Shown here in pieces: positions 27,865 to 36,814 of a stretch of 64,000 nt of DNA (positions within the stretch are counted from its first letter, which is position 1; the number at the start of each line of letters is the position of its first letter). The position numbers and the translations under genes are program-made. The notes below the pieces were generated by a model. That model did no database searches. It worked only from the letters and a program-made list of their open reading frames with translations, and had not been told where the DNA came from. The DNA is from Chelativorans sp. ZYF759 (lineage in GTDB: Bacteria > Pseudomonadota > Alphaproteobacteria > Rhizobiales > Rhizobiaceae): assembly GCF_012911015.1 (NCBI RefSeq), contig NZ_WVVV01000001.1, positions 310,001 to 374,000 of the forward strand, given 5' to 3'.

Positions 27865-28644
27865 TCAGACCTGCAGAATCGAGGAGACCAGAAGCTGGGT
27901 GTAAGGCGCATGCGGATCGTCGAGAACGCGGTCGGTCAGGCCATGCTCGACCATGCGGCCATCCTTCATGACGATCATGCGGTCCGACAGGAGCCGCGCC
28001 ACGGCGAGATCGTGGGTGACGACAATCGCCGCCAGCCCCAGGTCGCGCACAAGCCCGCGCAACAGGTCGAGCAGGCGCGCCTGCACGGAGACGTCGAGAC
28101 CGCCGGTCGGCTCGTCCATGAAGACGAGACGGGGATCGGTGACGAGGTTGCGCGCGATCTGCAGGCGCTGGCGCATGCCGCCGGAGAAGGCGCGCGGCTG
28201 GTCGTCGACGCGGTCAGGCGCGATCTCCACCCGCTCCAGCCAGTCCACGGCGCTGGCGCGGATGTCGCCATAGTGCCGATGACCGAGCGCCATGAGCCGC
28301 TCACCGACATTGGCGCCGGCCGAGACCGTCATGCGCAGGCCATCCGCGGGGTTCTGGTGCACAAAGCCCCAGTCGGTGCGCATCAGCACCCGCCTCTCGG
28401 CCTCGCTCATGCGGTAGATGTCCCGCCACTCGCCGTCGCGCATGCGGTAGACCACACTGCCCGAAGACGGCATGAGGCGCGTCGACAGGCAGTTCAGAAG
28501 CGTGGTCTTGCCGGAACCCGATTCTCCCACCACCGCCAACACTTCGCCGGGCCAGAGGTCGAACGACACGTCGGCGCAGCCGATACGCTGGCCGTAGGAC
28601 CTGGAGACGGAACGGACCTTCAGCAGCGGCGTGTCGGCGCTCAT
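27865..28644 (-). CDS. phnK: C-P lyase subunit PhnK
   Basis: PhnK is an ABC-type ATPase that docks on the C-P lyase core (PhnGHIJ). The 259-residue protein has Walker A GESGSGKTT, a signature region FSGGMRQRLQIARNL, Walker B LVFMDEPTGGLD and the H-loop VVTHDLAV. The ATG at 28642-28644 overlaps the phnJ stop as ATGA; the longer open frame is rejected. Two base pairs separate it from phnL. Confidence 0.94.
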   Translation of the reverse strand: MSADTPLLKVRSVSRSYGQRIGCADVSFDLWPGEVLAVVGESGSGKTTLLNCLSTRLMPSSGSVVYRMRDGEWRDIYRMSEAERRVLMRTDWGFVHQNPADGLRMTVSAGANVGERLMALGHRHYGDIRASAVDWLERVEIAPDRVDDQPRAFSGGMRQRLQIARNLVTDPRLVFMDEPTGGLDVSVQARLLDLLRGLVRDLGLAAIVVTHDLAVARLLSDRMIVMKDGRMVEHGLTDRVLDDPHAPYTQLLVSSILQV

Positions 28645-29495
28645 CGGCTCTCCTCCGCGGCGGCGCGGGTCTCCTCGCAATGATCCGTGTCGGAACACAC
28701 GAACATGCGCCCGCCGCGATCATCGAGGACGACCTCGTCCAGATAGACGCCCTTCGACCCGCACAGCGCGCAGGGCTGGTCGAATGTCTGGATCTCGAAG
28801 GGATGATCCTCGAAGTCGAGGCTTTTCACCCGGGTAAAGGGCGGCACGGCGTAGATGCGCTTCTCGCGGCCAGCCCCGAAGAGCTGCAGCGCGGGCGACA
28901 TATGCATCTTGGGATTGTCGAATTTCGGCGTCGGCGAGGGGTCCATCACATAGCGGCCCTCGACCTTGACCGGATAGGCATAGGAGGTCGCGATACGGCC
29001 GTGGCGGGCAATGTCCTCGTAGAGCTTCACATGCATGAGGCCGTATTCCTCCAGCGCGTGCATGGTGCGGGTCTCGGTCTCGCGTGGCTCCAGGAAACGC
29101 AGCGGCTCGGGGATCGGCACCTGATAGACGAGCACCTGGCCGGCCCCAAGCGGCTTTTCGGGAATGCGGTGGCGGGTCTGGATGATCGTGGCATCCGCCG
29201 TGCGGGTCGTCACGGCCACGCGGGCCACTTTCTCGAAGAAGGCGCGGATGGAGACCGCATTGGTCGTGTCGTCGGCACCCTGGTCGATCACCTTCAGAAC
29301 GTCATCGGGACCGATGATGGATGCCGTGACCTGCACGCCGCCCGTGCCCCAGCCATAAGGCATCGGCATTTCGCGGCTGGCAAATGGGACCTGGTAGCCC
29401 GGTATGGCGATCGCCTTCAGGATGGCCCGCCGAATCATCCGCTTCGTCTGCTCGTCGAGATAGGCGAAATTGTAGGTCGTCGGATGCGCGTTCAT
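28641..29495 (-). CDS. phnJ: C-P lyase radical SAM subunit PhnJ
   Basis: PhnJ breaks the C-P bond with a 5'-deoxyadenosyl radical. The 284-residue protein has the four cysteines Cys242, Cys245, Cys267 and Cys273 (CALCG ... CSDTDHC), three of which hold the [4Fe-4S] cluster. The radical glycine is Gly33 in AIPGYQVPF, and the region GWGTGGVQ follows. These sit one residue beyond the E. coli numbering. The ATG at 29493-29495 has GGAGG upstream and overlaps the fosX stop by 4 bp; the longer frame is rejected. Confidence 0.96.
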   Translation of the reverse strand: MNAHPTTYNFAYLDEQTKRMIRRAILKAIAIPGYQVPFASREMPMPYGWGTGGVQVTASIIGPDDVLKVIDQGADDTTNAVSIRAFFEKVARVAVTTRTADATIIQTRHRIPEKPLGAGQVLVYQVPIPEPLRFLEPRETETRTMHALEEYGLMHVKLYEDIARHGRIATSYAYPVKVEGRYVMDPSPTPKFDNPKMHMSPALQLFGAGREKRIYAVPPFTRVKSLDFEDHPFEIQTFDQPCALCGSKGVYLDEVVLDDRGGRMFVCSDTDHCEETRAAAEESR

Positions 29496-29911
29496 GCCGC
29501 CGCCTCCCTTGCCTGCGCGTAGCGGGCGAGGCGTTCCGACAGGGTCCCCGTGTGCAGTTCGAACATGTGATTGTCGTCGTCGTAGAAATAGAGCGACAAT
29601 CCTTCGCCCTCCACGCGCGGCCGGGGCGGCTTCATGTCGAGGCCGAGCGAGATAATGCGCTGTCGGTATTCCTCGACATCGGCCTCGTCGATCTTGAAGG
29701 CCACGTGGTTGTAGCTGCGTGTGGGAAGCGGCTCGCCTTCCATGATCGCGATCCACACATCGGCCGCCAGGAAGAATTTTTCCCGGCTCAGCGAAAAGGC
29801 TTCGTCTTCGCTCGAATAGACCTCCTGCGCACCCAGCACCCCGGTGAGAATGGCGCTCATCCGGTCCAGGTCGCGCACGATGAAGGTCATGTGGGAAAGG
29901 CCTTCGATCAT
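29492..29911 (-). CDS. fosX: FosX-type fosfomycin hydrolase inserted in the phn operon
   Basis: FosX opens the epoxide of fosfomycin with water in a Mn-dependent reaction. The 139-residue vicinal-oxygen-chelate protein has all expected residues: metal ligands His7, His69 and Glu118 and the catalytic Glu44. The sequence MIEGLSHMTFIVRDL and ending FELHTGTLSERLAR are very close to the Mesorhizobium loti FosX that I remember, also in a phn operon. There it has weak fosfomycin activity. Its genuine role may be on an epoxy- or phosphonate compound. ATGA overlaps link it to phnI before and phnJ after, so it is co-expressed with the C-P lyase. Confidence 0.88.
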   Translation of the reverse strand: MIEGLSHMTFIVRDLDRMSAILTGVLGAQEVYSSEDEAFSLSREKFFLAADVWIAIMEGEPLPTRSYNHVAFKIDEADVEEYRQRIISLGLDMKPPRPRVEGEGLSLYFYDDDNHMFELHTGTLSERLARYAQAREAAA

Positions 29912-31011
29912 TCCGCCGCCTCCCGGCTCGGGCGGTCCGACGGTCGCTTCTCGGCCTCGCGGCGCATCCGGCGGACCAGGTCGAGCTCGGCCTGGAAGTC
30001 CACGTAATGCGGCAGCTTCAAATGCTCCACGAAGCCGGTCGCCTGGACATTGTCGGAATGGGAGATGACGAATTCCTCGTCCTGCGCGGGTGCCGTCAGA
30101 TCCTCGCCCAGCTCGCCGGCGCGCAACGCCCGGTCGCAGAGCGACATCGCCATTGCCTTGCGCTCCGACTGGCCGAAGACCAGCCCGTAGCCGCGCGTGA
30201 ATTGCGGCGGTGCTTTGGCCGATCCCTTGAACTGGTTGACCATCTGGCATTCGGTGACGCGGATGCGGCCGAGCGGCACGGGAAAATCCAGTTCGGCCAC
30301 TTCCAGCTCGAGCTCCACTTCGCCGATGCGTATCTCGCCCACGAAGGGATGCGAGCGTGCGTAGCCGCGCTGGGTCGAATAGGCGAGCGCCAGCAGGAAG
30401 CCCTCGTCGCCCCGGGCCAGTGCCTGCAGGCGCGAATCCCGCTCGAGGGGGAATTCCAGCGGTTCACGCGTGATGTCGCCGGTGCGCCGGCCTTCGGCCA
30501 GGTTGCCATCCTCCTCGATGAGGCCTTCGGCCGCCAGGATATCGGAGACGCGCGGCATCTGCTCTTCCGGCGCCTCGCGGCGCTCGGGCGATCGGCCTTC
30601 GGCGTCGCCGGCCAGTTCCGGATCCAGCAGGCGGTGGGTGTAATCGAAGGTTGGGCCCAGCAACTGCCCGCCCGGCAGATCCTTGTAGGTGGCCGAGACA
30701 CGCCGCTCGATCCGCATCGCGGCGGTGTCGACCGGATTGGTGTAGCCAAAACGCGGCAGCGTGGTGCGGTAGGCACGGACGAGGAAGATCGCCTCGATCA
30801 TGTCGCCGCGCGCCTGCTTCACCGCAAGCGCCGCGAGTTCGGGGTCGTAGAGGGAGCCTTCCGCCATCACCCGGTCGACGGCCAGCGCCAGCTGAGCGAC
30901 GATCTGGTCGAGCGTCAGTGCCGGCACCGACCTGTCGCCCCGACGGCGATCGTCGAGCAGCCGGTGGGCGTTGCGGATGGCGGCCTCGCCGCCTTTCACC
31001 GCTACATACAT
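29908..31011 (-). CDS. phnI: C-P lyase subunit PhnI
   Basis: PhnI is the nucleosidase-like core subunit that, with PhnG, PhnH and PhnL, displaces adenine from ATP to give ribose 1-phosphonate 5-triphosphate. The 367-residue protein starts MYVAVKGGEAAI and has the family motifs LPRFGYTNPV, GQLLGPTFDYTHRLLD, and GYGLVFGQSERKAMAM. The start is separated by 3 bp from the phnH stop and its end overlaps fosX by 4 bp. Confidence 0.94.
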   Translation of the reverse strand: MYVAVKGGEAAIRNAHRLLDDRRRGDRSVPALTLDQIVAQLALAVDRVMAEGSLYDPELAALAVKQARGDMIEAIFLVRAYRTTLPRFGYTNPVDTAAMRIERRVSATYKDLPGGQLLGPTFDYTHRLLDPELAGDAEGRSPERREAPEEQMPRVSDILAAEGLIEEDGNLAEGRRTGDITREPLEFPLERDSRLQALARGDEGFLLALAYSTQRGYARSHPFVGEIRIGEVELELEVAELDFPVPLGRIRVTECQMVNQFKGSAKAPPQFTRGYGLVFGQSERKAMAMSLCDRALRAGELGEDLTAPAQDEEFVISHSDNVQATGFVEHLKLPHYVDFQAELDLVRRMRREAEKRPSDRPSREAAE

Positions 31012-31014
31012 GGC

Positions 31015-31623
31015 TCAGCCCTCCTCAAGGATGATGCGCGTGGTGCGCGGCAGGGCCGCGACGCTGGCCGGCCCCGCCAGCACGAGGTCGACTCCGCGCG
31101 GGAAGCGCGCATTGTTCTGGCGCCACTGCTCGATGAAATGGCGGGGCAGCGGCTGTGGCGCGAAGGCCTGCGTGGTCTCGATGCCCGGTCCTTCCAGCAT
31201 GAGCCCTCCGCCCGTCTCGAATCCTTCCACCTGGAGGATCAGCGTCGTGGAGCGATCGGGATAGTTCTGCGTGCCCTGGGCGAAATTCTCGAGGCTCGGC
31301 ATCGAGGCCGGAGCGGCGATCAGCGCGAAATGCGCCTCCGACAGGATTTCGACGATCGGCGCAGCGGTCTGGAAACCCAGCCATTCCCGGACCGCCGCTT
31401 CGGCCGCGAGCGGCTGGTCCAGCCAGACGGGCGTGTCGGCATCGAGAAGCGCAAGCGCGACGGCGCCCGCAACGGGGCCAAGCGGGGCGGGCGGCGTGGC
31501 GCATGGCGGGATCGCCTGCACGGTCCCCGGCCGGGCCATGGCATCCATGACGGCGCGGAACACGCGCTGGGCATCCAGCGCGCCGTCGGCGAATCCGCCC
31601 TGGATCGTGGCAATGTTCTGCAT
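31015..31623 (-). CDS. phnH: C-P lyase subunit PhnH
   Basis: PhnH is a structural subunit of the C-P lyase core. The 202-residue protein shows the family features VFRAVMDAMARPGTVQ, a glycine-rich middle region and FIEQWRQNNARFPRGVDLVL near the end. The ATG at 31621-31623 overlaps the phnG stop by one base (TGATG), which fixes the start. Confidence 0.92.
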   Translation of the reverse strand: MQNIATIQGGFADGALDAQRVFRAVMDAMARPGTVQAIPPCATPPAPLGPVAGAVALALLDADTPVWLDQPLAAEAAVREWLGFQTAAPIVEILSEAHFALIAAPASMPSLENFAQGTQNYPDRSTTLILQVEGFETGGGLMLEGPGIETTQAFAPQPLPRHFIEQWRQNNARFPRGVDLVLAGPASVAALPRTTRIILEEG

Positions 31624-32087
31624 CAGTCCTCGCCCCGCACCATGGTGAAGAAATCGACTTTGGTCGCCGCCGTTTCTTCCCGCTTGCGCGTGTCGGCGGC
31701 TTGCTGAGCAGCAGCAAGGGGCGCGACCACCGCGGCCTCGAGCCGCGAAGCCCAGACAGGATCGTGGCAGAGCGCGTCGATGGTGGCACTGATACGCGCC
31801 TTCTCGTGATCGCGCCCGATCGCATAGGCGTGCCCGATCCGGCCGTCGGGGAGCCGCACCGTCGCCCGCGTCACCGTCACCTCGCCGACATTGAAAGGGC
31901 TGCCGCCGCCACCGATGCGCCCGCGCACCGTCGCGAGCCCCGTTTCGGGACCGCGAACCGGGATGGCCTCGACGGCGACGCATGCCCCTCGCCAGAGACG
32001 GCGCAATTCATCGCCAGCGGCTCCCGCCAGGACGGCCATGCGCTTTCGCCTTTCGAGCACATCTACAGCCGTGTTTTCAGGATCCAT
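31623..32087 (-). CDS. phnG: C-P lyase subunit PhnG
   Basis: PhnG is the small subunit bound to PhnI in the C-P lyase core. The 154-residue protein has RMAVLAGA at the start and the family stretch GGSPFNVGEVTVTRATVRL followed by HAYAIGRDHEKA. It is the first gene of phnGHI-fosX-JKL-acetyltransferase. An operator for PhnF lies 19 bp upstream of its start, in the 83-bp divergent spacer. Confidence 0.92.
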   Translation of the reverse strand: MDPENTAVDVLERRKRMAVLAGAAGDELRRLWRGACVAVEAIPVRGPETGLATVRGRIGGGGSPFNVGEVTVTRATVRLPDGRIGHAYAIGRDHEKARISATIDALCHDPVWASRLEAAVVAPLAAAQQAADTRKREETAATKVDFFTMVRGED

Positions 32088-32105
32088 CCAATCGGCCTTG
32101 CATAC

Positions 32106-32125
32106 TTGTCTATTGGTCTATACAA
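32106..32125. promoter_or_regulatory. PhnF-type operator in the phnG/phnF spacer
   Basis: TTGTCTA and TATACAA form an inverted repeat around TTGGTC with one mismatch in seven pairs. The internal half TGGTCTATAC resembles GntR/HutC-family operators. It lies 19 bp upstream of phnG and 46 bp upstream of phnF, so both divergent promoters could be controlled. Binding by PhnF is inferred. Confidence 0.6.
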
Positions 32126-32170
32126 CTGCTCATCTTATCGTCCTTGCTACCTCTTGTCCATGACAGCGGA

Positions 32171-32932
32171 ATGACACGCGCGGATCCTCCCTCCGAACCT
32201 CTCGACCGCCGCTCAGGCATCGCCATCTGGCGCCAGATCGCCGACCGACTGCGCCAGGAAATCGCGATTGGCCGGCCGGCTGAGGGCGAGCGCCTGCCGC
32301 CTGAAAACAGGCTTTCTGAACGGTTCGGCGTCAACCGGCACACGATCCGCGCCGCAATCGCGGCCCTCTCCGTGGAGGGCGTGGTCAGCACTCGCCAGGG
32401 TCGCGGCACGACCGTCGCCAAGCGCCGGAGGCTCGCCTATCCCATCGCCCGCCGCACCCGGTTTTCGACCGGTCTGGGCAGCCAGACGCGCTCGGCGCGC
32501 GTGACACCCACCGCGACGACGATCGAGCCCGCGCAAGACGAGGTTGCTGCCGCTCTGGGTCTGGATGAAGGCGCCAGGGTGGTGAGGCTGGAGACCGTCA
32601 GCGAGGCGGATGGCTGGCCGGTGGCGAGCGCTGTGCACTGGTTCGACGCCGCCCGTTTCGCGGAGATGCCAAACCTGCTCGAACAAACAGGCTCGATCAC
32701 CGAGGCCTTTCGGCGTCTCGGCGTCACCGACTATCTGCGTGAGCGCACCAGCGTGACCGCCACCCACGCCGATGCGCGCGTGCTCGACCGGCTGAAACTG
32801 TCGCCCGGCGCCATCGTGATCGATACCGTTGCCGTCAATGTCGACGCCGACGGAAGGCCGGTGCAATTCTCGCGTACGCAGTTCGCCGCCGACCGGGTGG
32901 AGTTGACGATCGCCGGTGGGGACGGCAACTGA
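32171..32932 (+). CDS. phnF: GntR-family regulator PhnF
   Basis: PhnF is the usual local repressor of C-P lyase genes. The 253-residue protein has an N-terminal GntR winged helix (ENRLSERFGVNRHTIRAAI) and a UTRA effector-binding domain from about residue 95 (VRLETVSEADGWPVASA). The ATG at 32171 begins the conserved sequence; the open frame extends much further upstream and is ignored. It is divergent from phnG. It ends 5 bp before hrpB. Confidence 0.9.
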   Translation: MTRADPPSEPLDRRSGIAIWRQIADRLRQEIAIGRPAEGERLPPENRLSERFGVNRHTIRAAIAALSVEGVVSTRQGRGTTVAKRRRLAYPIARRTRFSTGLGSQTRSARVTPTATTIEPAQDEVAAALGLDEGARVVRLETVSEADGWPVASAVHWFDAARFAEMPNLLEQTGSITEAFRRLGVTDYLRERTSVTATHADARVLDRLKLSPGAIVIDTVAVNVDADGRPVQFSRTQFAADRVELTIAGGDGN

Positions 32933-32937
32933 GGCGG

Positions 32938-35403
32938 ATGCGCCTGGATACCGAACTTTCCGCCCTGCCCGTTGCCGAGGCTCTGCCCGCCCTGCGCGAA
33001 GCGCTTGCTCGTGGCTCGAATGCCGTATTGGTCGCGCCGCCCGGCGCCGGCAAGACGACGCTCGTCCCGCTGGTCCTCGCCGAAGAGGCGTGGGCGAAGG
33101 GCGGCCGCATCCTGGTCCTCGAACCGCGCCGGCTCGCCGCCCGGGGCGCCTCGAGGCGCATGGCGTCCATGATCGGCGAAGAGGTTGGAAAGACCGTCGG
33201 CCATGCCATGCGCATGGAGCGCCGTTTCGGTGCCGACACAAGCATCCTTGTCGTGACCGAAGGACTGCTCGTCCGCATGATCCTCGACGATCCCGAGCTT
33301 TCCGGCGTTTCAGCCGTGCTGTTCGACGAATTCCACGAACGCTCGCTCGATGCCGATTTTGGCCTCGCGCTGGCGCTCGACATCCAGTCGGCGCTCAGGC
33401 CGGACCTGCGCATCCTGGTGATGTCGGCGACACTCGACGGCGCGCGTGTCGCCCGGCTGCTCGGCGACGCCCCCGTGATCGAGAGCCGGGGCCGCGCTTT
33501 CCCGGTCGACATCCGCTACCGTGAACAGGCGCCCGGAACGAAGACCGAGCAGTCCGTCGCCGACGCCGCAGCGGCGATCCTGCGCGAGGAGGGCGGAAGC
33601 GCGCTGGCCTTCCTGCCGGGGCTACGCGAGATCGAACGCACGGCGAGCCTGCTCGAGGGCCGGCTGCCGGGCGATTGCGACATCATCCCGCTTCACGGCG
33701 GCCTGGACGGAAGGGCGCAGGACGCGGCGATCCGACCTGCACCCTTTGGCCGGCGCAAGCTGGTGCTGTCGACGGCGATCGCGGAAACCTCCGTCACCAT
33801 CGACGGGGTGCGCATCGTCATCGATTGCGGCCTTTCCCGACAGCCGGTCTACGAGCCGGCCAGCGGCCTGACGCGGCTTGAAACGGTGCGCGCTTCTCGC
33901 GCCTCGGTCGACCAGCGGGCCGGCCGTGCCGGGCGAACCGAGCCCGGCATCGCGCTCAGGCTCTGGCGTGCCGAACAGACGGCCGCCCTGCCGGCCTTCG
34001 CGCCGCCGGAGATCCTTCAGGCCGATCTTTGCGAGCTGGTGCTTTCCTGCGCTGCCTTCGGCGTCTCCGATCCGGCCGGCCTCGCCTTTCTCGACCAACC
34101 GCCGGCGCCCGCGCTCGCCGAGGCGCGGGCGTTGCTGGTGGAACTGGGCGCCCTCGATGCCGAAGGCCGCATCACGAAAACCGGCGAAAAGATGCGGGCG
34201 CTCGCCCTGCCGGTTCGCCTCGCGCATATGCTGGCGCAAGCCACCCAGTCCGGCCATGCACGGGAAGCGGCCGAACTCGCCGTCCTTCTGGGCGAACGCG
34301 GTCTCGGCGGCAACGACATCGATCTCGACCATCGCCTCGACCGCTTCCGCCGTGAAAAGGGCACCCGCGCGGACGCCGCGCGCCGGCTTGCCGAACGTCT
34401 GGCGCGATCGGCGGGTGGCGGCGCGGGCAGCGTGCGGGCGGGCGCCGGATCGCTGCTTCTGCATGCCTATCCCGACCGTGTCGCCCGGGCACGCGGCGAG
34501 CATGGCCGTTTCGTGCTCGCCAATGGGCGTGGCGGCGTCATCGATGCCGGCCATCGCCTGGCGGCAAGCCCCTTCCTGGTGGTCGCCGATCTGCAGGGCA
34601 AGGCTTCGAACGCCCGCATCGCGGCGGCGGCCGCCATCTCCGAAGACGATATCCGCCAGGCACTCGGTGAGCGCTTCGAAACCCTTCGCGAGACCGTCTT
34701 TGATCCCGCCCGGCGCGCGGTCCGCGTGGCGGAGACCGTGCGCCTCGGCGCCATCGTGCTGGAGACGCGCCAGTTGCCGGCCCCAAGAGGCGAGGACGCC
34801 GATACCGCCGTGCTGGAGGCCATTCGCCGGCATGGGCCAGGGATCCTGGCCTGGGGCGAGGCAGCGTCAACGCTGCGGGAGCGGCTTTCCTGGTTGCATG
34901 CCACACTCGGCGAGCCCTGGCCGGACATGGCGGACGAGGCCCTGATTGCCGATCTGGAGGACTGGCTCGCCCCCTATCTGCCCGGCGAACCGTCGCTATC
35001 GGCGATCTCCGGCGACCGCCTCAGGAACGCCCTCCTGTCGCGGGTCCCCTTCGATCTCCAGCGCGAGATCGACCGGCTGGCACCCGCACGCTTCACGCTG
35101 CCGACGGGCAACACGGCCGCGCTCGACTATCGCGAGAAGGACGTCGTGCTGTCGGCCCGCGTGCAGGAACTCTTCGGGCTCACGCGCCATCCCGCCATTG
35201 CGGGCGGCAAGGTGCCGCTGCTCGTGGAGCTGCTGTCGCCCGCCCATCGGCCGATCCAGACCACACGCGATCTGCCGGGTTTCTGGAGAGGTTCCTGGGC
35301 CGAGGTGCGGGCCGACATGCGCGGGCGCTACCCCAAGCATGTCTGGCCGGAAAACCCCGCCGAGGCGGCTCCCACCAGCCGGGCCAAGCCGCGCGGGCGA
35401 TAG
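32938..35403 (+). CDS. hrpB: ATP-dependent helicase HrpB
   Basis: HrpB is a DEAH/RHA-type RNA helicase-like protein of unclear cellular role. The 821-residue product has motif I APPGAGKTT, motif II DEFH in LFDEFHERS, MSATLDG as motif III, and QRAGRAGR as motif VI, followed by the HrpB-specific C-terminal region. Length is normal for the family. It begins 5 bp after phnF, so it may be co-transcribed with the regulator by chance of position. Confidence 0.93.
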   Translation: MRLDTELSALPVAEALPALREALARGSNAVLVAPPGAGKTTLVPLVLAEEAWAKGGRILVLEPRRLAARGASRRMASMIGEEVGKTVGHAMRMERRFGADTSILVVTEGLLVRMILDDPELSGVSAVLFDEFHERSLDADFGLALALDIQSALRPDLRILVMSATLDGARVARLLGDAPVIESRGRAFPVDIRYREQAPGTKTEQSVADAAAAILREEGGSALAFLPGLREIERTASLLEGRLPGDCDIIPLHGGLDGRAQDAAIRPAPFGRRKLVLSTAIAETSVTIDGVRIVIDCGLSRQPVYEPASGLTRLETVRASRASVDQRAGRAGRTEPGIALRLWRAEQTAALPAFAPPEILQADLCELVLSCAAFGVSDPAGLAFLDQPPAPALAEARALLVELGALDAEGRITKTGEKMRALALPVRLAHMLAQATQSGHAREAAELAVLLGERGLGGNDIDLDHRLDRFRREKGTRADAARRLAERLARSAGGGAGSVRAGAGSLLLHAYPDRVARARGEHGRFVLANGRGGVIDAGHRLAASPFLVVADLQGKASNARIAAAAAISEDDIRQALGERFETLRETVFDPARRAVRVAETVRLGAIVLETRQLPAPRGEDADTAVLEAIRRHGPGILAWGEAASTLRERLSWLHATLGEPWPDMADEALIADLEDWLAPYLPGEPSLSAISGDRLRNALLSRVPFDLQREIDRLAPARFTLPTGNTAALDYREKDVVLSARVQELFGLTRHPAIAGGKVPLLVELLSPAHRPIQTTRDLPGFWRGSWAEVRADMRGRYPKHVWPENPAEAAPTSRAKPRGR

Positions 35404-35441
35404 GGCTTGGCGAACCGCTCCCCGCGGCGCATATAGGCGCC

Positions 35442-36758
35442 ATGAGCGACGAACTGGCCGCCCCCGAATTCAGGCAGATACACCGGCTGCGGCTCAACAC
35501 CCTGATCTGGCTGAGGTGGCTGGCCATCGCCGGCCAGAGCGCCGCGGTGCTGGTCGTGGCCTTCGTGCTGGAATTTCCCGTGCCGGTGGCACTGTGCTTC
35601 GCGCTGATCGCGCTGTCGGCGGTGCTCAACCTGTTTCTGTCGTTCCGCTATCCGTCGACACATCGCCTGCCGCCGCTATCGGCGCTCGGCATCCTCACCT
35701 TCGATGCACTGCAGCTGGGGGGCCTGCTTTTCATGACCGGCGGGCTGACAAACCCGTTTTCGCTGCTGATGACCGTGCCCGTCGTCATCTCGGCGACCTC
35801 GCTGCCGCTGCGGCTGACCCTGCTCATTGGTTTCATCGTGGTGTCCATGGCCAGCATTCTCGCCTTCTTCCACCTGCCGCTGCCGTGGTTTCCCGGGACC
35901 CAGCTCTCGATGCCGGTGATCTACATCGCGGGCATGTGGATGGCGATCGTCTCGGCGCTGGCCTTTACCGGCATCTATGCCTACCGCGTCGCCGAGGAGG
36001 CGCGCCTGCTCGAGACCGCCCTGTCGGCAACCGAGCTCGTGCTGCAGCGCGAGCAGCATCTGTCGGCCCTCGACGGGCTGGCCGCGGCGGCCGCGCACGA
36101 GCTGGGCACACCGCTCGCCACGATCTCCGTCGTGGCGCGCGAGATGGAACGGGCGCTCGGCGACGACCCCCGCTTTCGCGAGGACGTCACGCTGCTGCGG
36201 ACCCAGAGCGAGCGCTGCCGCGCGATCCTGAAACAGCTCACCAGCCTCTCCTCGGAAGGCGAGGCGCACATGGCCCGGCTGCCCATGACCTCGCTGATCG
36301 AGGAGGTGATCGCGCCGCACCGTGATTTCGGCGTGACGACCCTGCTCGAGCCCGGCGCCTGCGAGGGGCCGGAACCGGTCGGCCGCCGCAATGCGGGAGT
36401 CATCTACGGGCTCGGAAATCTCGTAGAAAACGCCGTGGACTTCGCGCGCGAGACGGTCACCGTGCGCTGGCAGTGGAACGAACGGGAAGTGGTGCTCAAG
36501 GTCATGGATGACGGCGCCGGCTTCTCGGCGGAGATTTTGGATCGGATCGGAGAGCCCTATATGACACGCAGGCCCCTCGGGACGGCACGCGGCGGATTGG
36601 GTCTTGGCCTCTTCATCGCCAAGACCCTGCTGGAGCGTTCCGGCGCAAGCATCACCTTCGGCAATGCGGGAGCGCCCGGGGCCGGCGCGATCGTCACCGT
36701 CCGATGGCCCCGCGAAAGCTTCCTCGGGCCCGTCGAGGTCGCACGGTCGGCCTATTGA
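35442..36758 (+). CDS. actS: Redox sensor histidine kinase ActS (RegB/PrrB family)
   Basis: ActS senses the redox state of the quinone pool and phosphorylates ActR. The 438-residue inner-membrane kinase has about six membrane helices in the first 190 residues, with the quinone-binding motif GGLTNPF. The H-box is AAAHELGTPL, and the ATP-binding domain has NLVENAVDFA and GGLGLGLFIAK. A cysteine in QSERCRAIL fits the redox-active cysteine of RegB, from memory. actR follows 56 bp downstream. Confidence 0.93.
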   Translation: MSDELAAPEFRQIHRLRLNTLIWLRWLAIAGQSAAVLVVAFVLEFPVPVALCFALIALSAVLNLFLSFRYPSTHRLPPLSALGILTFDALQLGGLLFMTGGLTNPFSLLMTVPVVISATSLPLRLTLLIGFIVVSMASILAFFHLPLPWFPGTQLSMPVIYIAGMWMAIVSALAFTGIYAYRVAEEARLLETALSATELVLQREQHLSALDGLAAAAAHELGTPLATISVVAREMERALGDDPRFREDVTLLRTQSERCRAILKQLTSLSSEGEAHMARLPMTSLIEEVIAPHRDFGVTTLLEPGACEGPEPVGRRNAGVIYGLGNLVENAVDFARETVTVRWQWNEREVVLKVMDDGAGFSAEILDRIGEPYMTRRPLGTARGGLGLGLFIAKTLLERSGASITFGNAGAPGAGAIVTVRWPRESFLGPVEVARSAY

Positions 36759-36814
36759 GCGAATTGGCAAACCGTCTCGATCTGCCCTAGAGAACAGGAA
36801 AGAAGAACAGGCAA

